This document shows, in pieces, positions 1 through 5,913 of a stretch of 12,752 bases of DNA. Position numbers and translations under genes: made by a program. Position 1 is the first letter of the stretch. The number at the start of each line of letters is the position of its first letter. The notes beneath the pieces were generated by a model, which saw only the letters and a program-made list of their open reading frames with translations, searched no databases and had not been told where the DNA came from. The stretch covers positions 1-12,752 of the forward strand of contig JAAVGQ010000009.1 of the NCBI GenBank assembly GCA_014800105.1. The letters run 5' to 3'. This DNA is from Bacteroidales bacterium. Lineage in GTDB: Bacteria; Bacteroidota; Bacteroidia; Bacteroidales; Muribaculaceae.

Positions 1-1005
1 CTTCTCGAAGACCCTGAAGTAGAGGCGGTCCTCGTAGCCACTCCTTTACACACTCATCATGGTATCGTGATGGACGCTTTCGACGCAGGAAAGCATGTCT
101 ACTGCGAGAAAACCATAGGATACACAATGGAGCAGTGTCATGAAATGTATAATCGCCACCTGTCATCAGGCAAACTTTTCTTTACAGGACAACAACGCCT
201 GTTTGATCCGAGGTATATCAAGGTAATGGAGATGGTTCACAACGGTACATTCGGTAAAATCTCAGCAGTGAATGCCTACTGGAACCGCAACGGCGACTGG
301 CGCAGATCTGTACCTTCTCCCGAACTTGAAAAATTCATTAACTGGCGATTATACAATGAATCATCGCGCGGCTTAATGTCAGAATTAGGTTGCCACCAGC
401 TACAGATAGGAACATGGGCGATAGGTAAACTACCTGACCGCGTAATGGGACACGGCGGTATAACCTTCTGGAAAGACGGCCGTGAAGTTCATGACAACAT
501 AAACTGTATCTACAGCTATGATTCGGGCGAATCGCTGACCTATGGCTCCGTAATATCCAATAAATTCTATGGCCTGGAGGAGAAGATTATGGGTAATTTA
601 GGTACTGTGGAGCCTGAAAGTGGAAAATATTACTTTGAAGAGACATCACCGGCGCCGGCATTTCTCCAGATGATCAATTCGTGGGAAAACACTCTCTTTG
701 AGGAGATACCTTTTGCAGGCACCAGCTGGGCACCCGAGTCAGCCAACACTAACAAAGGAGAGTACATTCTGGGCAAACGGCCCAAAACCGACGGGTCATC
801 ACTACTTGTTGACGCTTTCGTTGAGGCTGTTATTACCAGTCGTCAACCCAAACGCATTGCCGAGGAAGGATATTATGCAAGCCTCTTGTGCCTGTGGGGA
901 CACAAGGCGATCGAAACCGGAGAAATTCTAAATTTCCCCAAGGAATTTAGCATCGACTATGAGCCATACGGCACTAAAGTGTATCAACCCGAGATTATTT
1001 CATAA
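1..1005 (+). CDS. Gfo/Idh/MocA-family oxidoreductase (5' end outside window)
   Basis: Reading frame 1 is open from the first base, so the gene starts upstream of the window; 334 residues are visible. The internal ATG at 67 is not the start, because family-typical sequence lies before it. The visible part begins late in the Rossmann domain (residues 1-38, LLEDPEVEAVLVATPLHTHH then KHVYCEKT); the GxGxxG nucleotide loop would lie upstream. The family usually has EKP at the hinge after the Rossmann fold, but here it is EKT (36-38). The substrate domain carries GLMSELGCHQLQ (125-136), which matches the catalytic-histidine region, with His132 as candidate. Family members use NAD(P) to oxidise or reduce sugars and related compounds. 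It heads a run with a second oxidoreductase and a DUF1080 protein, so a role in 3-keto-glycoside chemistry is inferred. Whether it has a Tat or Sec signal cannot be seen. Confidence 0.9.
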   Translation, partial: LLEDPEVEAVLVATPLHTHHGIVMDAFDAGKHVYCEKTIGYTMEQCHEMYNRHLSSGKLFFTGQQRLFDPRYIKVMEMVHNGTFGKISAVNAYWNRNGDWRRSVPSPELEKFINWRLYNESSRGLMSELGCHQLQIGTWAIGKLPDRVMGHGGITFWKDGREVHDNINCIYSYDSGESLTYGSVISNKFYGLEEKIMGNLGTVEPESGKYYFEETSPAPAFLQMINSWENTLFEEIPFAGTSWAPESANTNKGEYILGKRPKTDGSSLLVDAFVEAVITSRQPKRIAEEGYYASLLCLWGHKAIETGEILNFPKEFSIDYEPYGTKVYQPEIIS

Positions 1006-1022
1006 ACCGGCCCTGAACAATC

Positions 1023-1274
1023 ATGAAAAATATAGTTTTAACGGCTAAACGCCAGAAACAGGAACTATGGTGGTTTCTAAGCGCATTTATCGTTGCTAAC
1101 ATCTGTAACGGATGGGCAATATATAAATATAATGCTCCGGCATCAGAGATGTTTACGTCAATTTTCTATGTTCTTATATTCACCGTTGTGCTATACGGGC
1201 TCAGCGTTGCGATAAGAATTCTCATTTATTATATAACTACGATTTTTTCAAAAAAACCGAATCATAACACATGA
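1023..1274 (+). CDS. Small two-helix membrane protein in the oxidoreductase operon
   Basis: An 83-residue protein of unknown family. A basic, tryptophan-containing N-terminus (KRQKQELWW) is followed by two hydrophobic stretches, about residues 18-36 and 46-75, separated by a short loop (NAPASEMFT), and then a basic tail (SKKPNHNT). The positive charges at both ends suggest both termini are cytoplasmic with a hairpin in the inner membrane. It starts 17 bases after the first oxidoreductase and its stop overlaps the start of the next gene in an ATGA (1271-1274), which implies translational coupling. By position it could anchor or assist the flanking oxidoreductases, but the sequence holds no catalytic or cofactor motif, so this is inference only. 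No usual flavinylation motif is seen in it despite the ApbE-like gene downstream. Confidence 0.8.
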   Translation: MKNIVLTAKRQKQELWWFLSAFIVANICNGWAIYKYNAPASEMFTSIFYVLIFTVVLYGLSVAIRILIYYITTIFSKKPNHNT

Positions 1275-2701
1275 CTACACGACGTCAATTCCTTAAAACA
1301 CTGGGAGCCTCAGCTGCCGGACTGGCATTGGGCAACCTGGGCAGGGCATTTGCCTCACCCTTGACATCGGGCGAATGGAGCTCGGTAAAAAACGATAAAG
1401 TCAGAATTGCATACATAGGTATTGGAAACCGAGGTGAACAGAATATCGACGAGTTTGCCAAAACCGGCATGGTGGAAGTAACAGCACTATGTGACATTGA
1501 TATGGGTGCCAACCACACCCAGAAAGTGATGAACATGTATCCAAATGCCAAGCGCTACACTGATTTCAGGGAACTGTTTGAAAAAGGGAGCAACGACTTT
1601 GACGCAGTGTGTGCATCAGTTCCTGATCACATGCACTTTCCCATCGCAATGCTGGCCATGAGCAATGGTAAACACATTTATCTTGAAAAACCCATGTGCC
1701 GTACCTTCCTTGAGGCTGAACTCATGATGGAGATGGCACGCAAACATCCCGAGATCGTCACTCAGGTGGGCAATCAGGGGCACTCGGAAGGGAACTATTT
1801 CCAGTTCAAAGCATGGAAAGATGCCGGAATCATCAGTGACGTGACTGCGATAGCTGCCCACATGAACAACTCCCGCCGCTGGCACAATTACGACGACAAA
1901 ATGCAGCAAATGCCCGGTGGAGAACCTATGCCTACATCCATGGACTGGGATGCCTGGACTGGACCATGCGCCTACCACGGATATTCTGATCGCTATCATC
2001 AGGGAAACTGGCGCTGTTGGTATGACTACGGCATGGGAGCTCTGGGAGACTGGGGTGCCCACCTGCTTGACACAGCACACGAATTCCTAAATCTGGGCCT
2101 GCCTTACGAAATCAATATGAAATATGCCAAGGGGCATAACAATTATTTCTTTCCCTACTCTTCCACCATTCTCTTCAGGTTTGCAGCACGTGACGGCATG
2201 CCACCATGCGATGTGACCTGGTATGACGGTCTGGATAATCAGCCGCCACTTCCTGCCGGCTACGGTGACTCGGAATATAATCCCGATGTACCGGCAACCA
2301 ATCAGGGTAATACTCCGGTTGCCAACCTGAATCCCGGTAAAATAATATACGGACGTGACCTCACCTTCAAAGGCGGTAGCCATGGAAGCACTCTAAAGAT
2401 TATTCCTTCGGCCAATTCAGCTGATATTGTCAATAAGCTGCCTGAAGTGCCCAAGAGCCCGTCAAATCACTACGTCAACTTCCTGCGGGCCTGCAAGGGT
2501 GAGGAGAAGACGCGCTCACCGTTTGAGATCAATGGAGTGCTGAGCCAGGTGTTCTGCCTGGGTGTAATTGCCCAGAGGCTGAATGACCGCCTGTTCTTCG
2601 ATACACGCACCAAGCAGTTCACCAACAATGCGTTTGCCAATGCAATGCTTTCAGGCATGCCTCCGCGCAAAGGCTGGGAGGATTTCTATAAACTCTCTTA
2701 G
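1271..2701 (+). CDS. Tat-exported Gfo/Idh/MocA-family oxidoreductase
   Basis: A 476-residue protein. The N-terminus has a twin-arginine signal (TTRRQFLKTLGASAAG, residues 2-17) ending near AFA-SP at about 28, so the protein is probably exported folded with its cofactor bound. The Rossmann domain follows: VRIAYIGIGNRG holds the nucleotide loop (GIGNRG 50-55), CDID (74-77) is the acidic strand end, and EKP (139-141) is the family hinge. GALGDWGAHLLD (256-267) is the typical catalytic-histidine block, with His264. The length fits the long Bacteroidetes members that sit beside DUF1080 genes. The predicted reaction is oxidation of a glycoside to a 3-keto-glycoside, or the reverse, with NAD(P) or a tightly bound cofactor; the substrate cannot be read from the sequence. 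The start is fixed by the Tat motif and the 4-base overlap with the upstream membrane protein. The next gene starts 57 bases later. Confidence 0.92.
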   Translation: MTTRRQFLKTLGASAAGLALGNLGRAFASPLTSGEWSSVKNDKVRIAYIGIGNRGEQNIDEFAKTGMVEVTALCDIDMGANHTQKVMNMYPNAKRYTDFRELFEKGSNDFDAVCASVPDHMHFPIAMLAMSNGKHIYLEKPMCRTFLEAELMMEMARKHPEIVTQVGNQGHSEGNYFQFKAWKDAGIISDVTAIAAHMNNSRRWHNYDDKMQQMPGGEPMPTSMDWDAWTGPCAYHGYSDRYHQGNWRCWYDYGMGALGDWGAHLLDTAHEFLNLGLPYEINMKYAKGHNNYFFPYSSTILFRFAARDGMPPCDVTWYDGLDNQPPLPAGYGDSEYNPDVPATNQGNTPVANLNPGKIIYGRDLTFKGGSHGSTLKIIPSANSADIVNKLPEVPKSPSNHYVNFLRACKGEEKTRSPFEINGVLSQVFCLGVIAQRLNDRLFFDTRTKQFTNNAFANAMLSGMPPRKGWEDFYKLS

Positions 2702-2758
2702 AGTGTGTTTGGGGCTTATTAAATGTGAAAACTTATTTGACATAAAAAAACATATCTG

Positions 2759-3490
2759 ATGAAAAAGACTCTATTCGTTTTAATCGCGACTATTCTTGCA
2801 TTTGGCAGCAACGCTAATGCCGAAGACAATACCCTCACCCACAAGGAAAAGAAAGACGGCTGGGTGCTTCTTTTCAACGGCAAGGACACCAAAGGCTGGC
2901 GTGGTGCCAAACTTAAGGATTTCCCTGAAAAGGGATGGGTCGTCGAGGATGGCATGCTGAAGGTGCTTCCGGGGAACGGTGGTGAATCGACCAACGGAGG
3001 CGATATCGTAACCAGAGAGTCCTATAAAGACTTTATCTTATCTGTTGACTTTAAGATTACAGAAGGGGCAAACAGCGGAATAAAATATTTTGTTGATCCT
3101 GAGCTCAACAAGGGTGAGGGGTCGGCCATAGGATGCGAATTCCAGATTCTCGATGACCTGCGCCACCCCGACGCTAAGCTGGGAGTCAAAGGAAACCGTA
3201 AACTGGGATCTCTGTATGACCTGATCCCCGCTCCCGAAGACAAACCCTTCAACATCGACGATTTCAATACAGCCGTGATCATTGTGAGAGGTAATCATGT
3301 TGAGCACTGGCTCAACGGAGTAAAACTGTTGGAATATACCCGTAACAATGGAATGTGGAACGCGCTTGTGGCTTACAGCAAGTACCGTGACTGGCCCAAC
3401 TTCGGAAATCTCGAAGAAGGTAATATCCTACTTCAGGATCATGGTGACGAGGTTTGGTTCAAGAACATTAAAATAAAGGAACTTAAATAA
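2759..3490 (+). CDS. Secreted DUF1080 protein (3-keto-disaccharide hydrolase family)
   Basis: A 243-residue protein with a Sec signal peptide ([21 protein letters not shown], likely cut after residue 21). The rest is one DUF1080 domain, a concanavalin-like beta sandwich. Family blocks seen are [16 protein letters not shown] (34-49), [19 protein letters not shown] (80-98) then [17 protein letters not shown] (125-133), [11 protein letters not shown] (183-193) and the terminal strand [13 protein letters not shown]. Members of this family cleave the glycosidic bond of 3-keto-disaccharides or 3-keto-glycosides made by neighbouring Gfo/Idh/MocA enzymes. Its place after a Tat-exported oxidoreductase suggests both work outside the cytoplasm on the same glycoside. 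B. thetaiotaomicron has a comparable cluster, around BT2156-BT2160, reported in glucosinolate and glycoside metabolism. No lipobox cysteine is present, so a soluble periplasmic protein is likely. The sequence before the start is A-rich without a Shine-Dalgarno. Confidence 0.9.
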   Translation: MKKTLFVLIATILAFGSNANAEDNTLTHKEKKDGWVLLFNGKDTKGWRGAKLKDFPEKGWVVEDGMLKVLPGNGGESTNGGDIVTRESYKDFILSVDFKITEGANSGIKYFVDPELNKGEGSAIGCEFQILDDLRHPDAKLGVKGNRKLGSLYDLIPAPEDKPFNIDDFNTAVIIVRGNHVEHWLNGVKLLEYTRNNGMWNALVAYSKYRDWPNFGNLEEGNILLQDHGDEVWFKNIKIKELK

Positions 3491-3495
3491 CACCG

Positions 3496-4293
3496 GTGAT
3501 TAAAGAAATCCCCCGTATCGTAAGGCAACTCCCCGACGGCGCGACAGCCATGTATGCGTGGTTCCAAGCTATGCATACCCGCGTGGATATCTTACTTAGG
3601 CATACAGGACCCGCTGCTTGTGATCTCATGCAGCGGGCTATTGATGAAATGCGGGAGGTAATCGCGTCACTCGAGCAGGCTGGTAACTGTTTCTCGCCGG
3701 GGAGCGAGCTTTTTCGTCTCAATCACCTTAATGTGGGCGAGCGCATGGAACTATCTCCGGCTCTCTTTGATATTCTGTCAGAATGCATCAGGTATCAGCG
3801 GCTGACCGAGGGACTTTTTGACGTCAGCGTAGACGCCGCGTGCCATCGCGGCGGAATGCTACCGTATCTTGACCTTCGAGATGACCACACTGCCTCCAGA
3901 TTGATAGCGGATATCACTCTCAATCTTTCAGGCTTTCTCAAAGGCTATGCTCTCGACAGGATGAGAGAGGTAGTGAAACAACATGGAATTCACGACGCCC
4001 TGCTCAACATGGGGAACAGTTCCATCATGTCATTAGGTGACGTACCTTTCCACTTGAAAAACGGCTGTCTTACTACATCAGGAAACACAACGGGTCACCC
4101 AAGCCACATCATTAATCCTCGTTCCGGTCAATATGTACAGGGAGAGCGGAGTGTAACGGTGGTGACTGATGACGGTACCGACGGCGAGGTAGCCTCAACC
4201 GTTATGTTCATTTGCCAGCCGGAGGAAAAAGAGCGACTGATGTCGGTTTTAAACGTAAGGAGTTTTACAGAAAACTTGCCGGAAAAGCTATAG
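3496..4293 (+). CDS. Diverged ApbE-like FAD:protein FMN transferase
   Basis: 265 residues from a GTG start, only 5 bases after the DUF1080 stop; an ATG at 3550 would give 248 residues and still keep the first motif. ApbE-family landmarks occur in order: FQAMHT (23-28, in place of the usual AMGT), SELFRLN (70-76), GLFDVSV (106-112), GFLKGYALD (146-154, matching the GxxKGYAxD loop), CLTTSGN (191-197) and HIINPRSG (204-211). Two positions differ from the family. The glycine pair after the third strand is GN (173-174). The metal-binding Asp of the ADAxxT motif appears to be Glu231 in GEVAST. There is no signal peptide or lipobox, although many ApbE proteins are exported. The family transfers FMN from FAD onto Thr or Ser of target proteins. 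No clear target is visible in the window, so activity is uncertain. Co-transcription with the glycoside operon is likely from spacing. Confidence 0.75.
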   Translation: MIKEIPRIVRQLPDGATAMYAWFQAMHTRVDILLRHTGPAACDLMQRAIDEMREVIASLEQAGNCFSPGSELFRLNHLNVGERMELSPALFDILSECIRYQRLTEGLFDVSVDAACHRGGMLPYLDLRDDHTASRLIADITLNLSGFLKGYALDRMREVVKQHGIHDALLNMGNSSIMSLGDVPFHLKNGCLTTSGNTTGHPSHIINPRSGQYVQGERSVTVVTDDGTDGEVASTVMFICQPEEKERLMSVLNVRSFTENLPEKL

Positions 4294-4310
4294 ATTTCAC
4301 TCCATTTTTG

Positions 4311-4318
4311 TAACTTCG
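4311..4318 (+). promoter_or_regulatory. Possible -7 promoter box for the 5'-nucleotidase gene
   Basis: TAACTTCG differs by one base from the Bacteroidales -7 consensus TAnnTTTG. It lies 53 bases before the start at 4372, in the only gap of note (78 bases) between the glycoside operon and the next unit. No convincing TTTG -33 box is seen at the usual distance. The box overlaps a small hairpin, CTTCG/CGAAG (4314-4328). Confidence 0.3.
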
Positions 4319-4371
4319 TGAACCGAAGAGGGTGCCACGCAGGCATCTCACCATAAACACTATCAGTCATT

Positions 4372-5877
4372 ATGTTTAAGCTTAATATCTCAGCCTTGGG
4401 GGTGTGTGCTGTTCTGTTCACAACCTCCCCCCGTGTTCACGGTGAACATATCGTGATTATGCACACTAACGATACTCACAGCCAGATTGACCCGGCGGCC
4501 GACGGCAAGGGGGGCGTTGCCCGCCGCAAGGTGCTCATTGACAGCATTCGTGCTGCCGAGCCTCACACGTTGCTGATTGATGCGGGCGATGCTGTGCAGG
4601 GTTCCAACTATTTCACGCTCTACGGTGGCGAGGTCGAGGCGCTGATGCTTAATGAGCTTGGCTACGAATATGCCATTCTGGGCAACCACGAGTTTGATAA
4701 CGGCATGGAGAGCCTGGGCAAGTACATTTCAAGCGTCAACGCTCCTTACATTGCTACCAACTATATCGTTACCGGCACTCCGCTCGAGGGGAAACTGACG
4801 CGTTACAGGATTGTACCTATTGCCGGTAAGCGCATAGGGCTCATAGGCATCAACATTGACCCCAAGGGCATGATTGCTGACGAAAAGAGCGTGGGGGTTG
4901 TCTATCAGGACCCGTTCAAGGCCGCTAACGCCACGGCATGGCACCTCAAGAACAACGAGGGGGTCGATTACGTGGTAGCTATCACTCACATTGGCTATGA
5001 GGTCAATCCACTTCCTGACGATATCAAACTGGTCGAGAACTCGGAGGATATTGACATCATCATAGGGGGTCACAGCCACACTGTCGTGGAGCCGGGTTCA
5101 GAGAAATCACATCGCAGGAATGCTGCGGGCAAGGATGTTCTCATTGCCCAGACGGGTAGCACCGGTGCTAACCTGGGGGTGATAACCATTGACACTGACA
5201 ACAATACTTTCTCATCACAGCTCATCCCGGTTGACAGCCGCCTTGACGGCCGTGTTGATGATAGTATTCTCGCTAAGCTCGAGCCTTACCGCCACGGGGT
5301 TGACTCGCTGAAGAGTATCGTGGTGGGAAAATCACGCATCGAGGCTCCTCGCGGTGACGAGCGTATTCTCAACTTCGTTACTGATTTTATTGAATGGGAG
5401 GGTAAGAGACTCAACGGCAATAAGGCTGTTGACCTGGGCATTGCCAACCGTGGCGGCATACGCACGCCGATGAATAGCGGCCCCATCACGCGCGGCGGCA
5501 TCATGGAGATGCTCCCGTTTGACAATCGAGTGGTAGTTCTTGAACTCACCGGGCAGCAACTGCTTGACGTTTTTGATACCAACGTTAAGGCTCCCCGCGT
5601 GGGATTTAGCCGCCCGGTTGCGGTTGTGGTTGAAAACGGTCATGTCACCCGTGCTACCCTCAACGGCGTTGCTGTTGACCCTGAGAAGACTTACGTTGTT
5701 TCAACTGTCGATTACCTTGCCAACGGTGGTGACTACATGACTCCGCTCACCCTGGGTAAGGTACTGAACTCGAGCGACCGCATCATGAACCTTGACGTCA
5801 TTGATTACATAGGCTCGCTGAAGGGCAAGACGGTTAAGGAGAACAAGACGCGCCGATTCTCGGCTGCCGACAATTAA
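4372..5877 (+). CDS. Exported 5'-nucleotidase (metallophosphatase plus C-terminal domain)
   Basis: A 501-residue UshA-type protein. A signal peptide (about residues 1-24) precedes a calcineurin-like metallophosphatase domain with all its metal-binding blocks: HTNDTHSQ (31-38), DAGDAVQG (70-77), GNHEFDNG (104-111), THIG (205-208) and GGHSHT (232-237). The 5_nucleotid_C domain follows, with NRGGIR (359-364), the MLPFDN loop (380-385) and DYLANGGD (447-454), which shape the nucleotide pocket in this family. The enzyme should dephosphorylate nucleotides outside the cytoplasm with two divalent metal ions. Bacteroidetes often encode these two domains as separate neighbouring genes; here they are one chain. 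The signal-peptide coding region contains short palindromic GTTCAC/GTGAAC sequence (4417-4446) faintly like the repeats at 11241 and 12547. The next gene starts 36 bases later on the same strand. Confidence 0.93.
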   Translation: MFKLNISALGVCAVLFTTSPRVHGEHIVIMHTNDTHSQIDPAADGKGGVARRKVLIDSIRAAEPHTLLIDAGDAVQGSNYFTLYGGEVEALMLNELGYEYAILGNHEFDNGMESLGKYISSVNAPYIATNYIVTGTPLEGKLTRYRIVPIAGKRIGLIGINIDPKGMIADEKSVGVVYQDPFKAANATAWHLKNNEGVDYVVAITHIGYEVNPLPDDIKLVENSEDIDIIIGGHSHTVVEPGSEKSHRRNAAGKDVLIAQTGSTGANLGVITIDTDNNTFSSQLIPVDSRLDGRVDDSILAKLEPYRHGVDSLKSIVVGKSRIEAPRGDERILNFVTDFIEWEGKRLNGNKAVDLGIANRGGIRTPMNSGPITRGGIMEMLPFDNRVVVLELTGQQLLDVFDTNVKAPRVGFSRPVAVVVENGHVTRATLNGVAVDPEKTYVVSTVDYLANGGDYMTPLTLGKVLNSSDRIMNLDVIDYIGSLKGKTVKENKTRRFSAADN

Positions 5878-5913
5878 TCGATACTTTAACTCGCGTTTAG
5901 TAACCTGACAATT

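Noticed and set aside
1616..2080. Long minus-strand open frame inside the Tat oxidoreductase gene
   Set aside because: It is a shadow of a strongly supported gene; its translation shows no family motifs.
4409..4447. Possible degenerate repeat copy in the 5'-nucleotidase signal-peptide codons
   Set aside because: Only short GTTCAC/GTGAAC pieces match and the 11-mer is broken by an extra base; too weak to annotate as a repeat copy.
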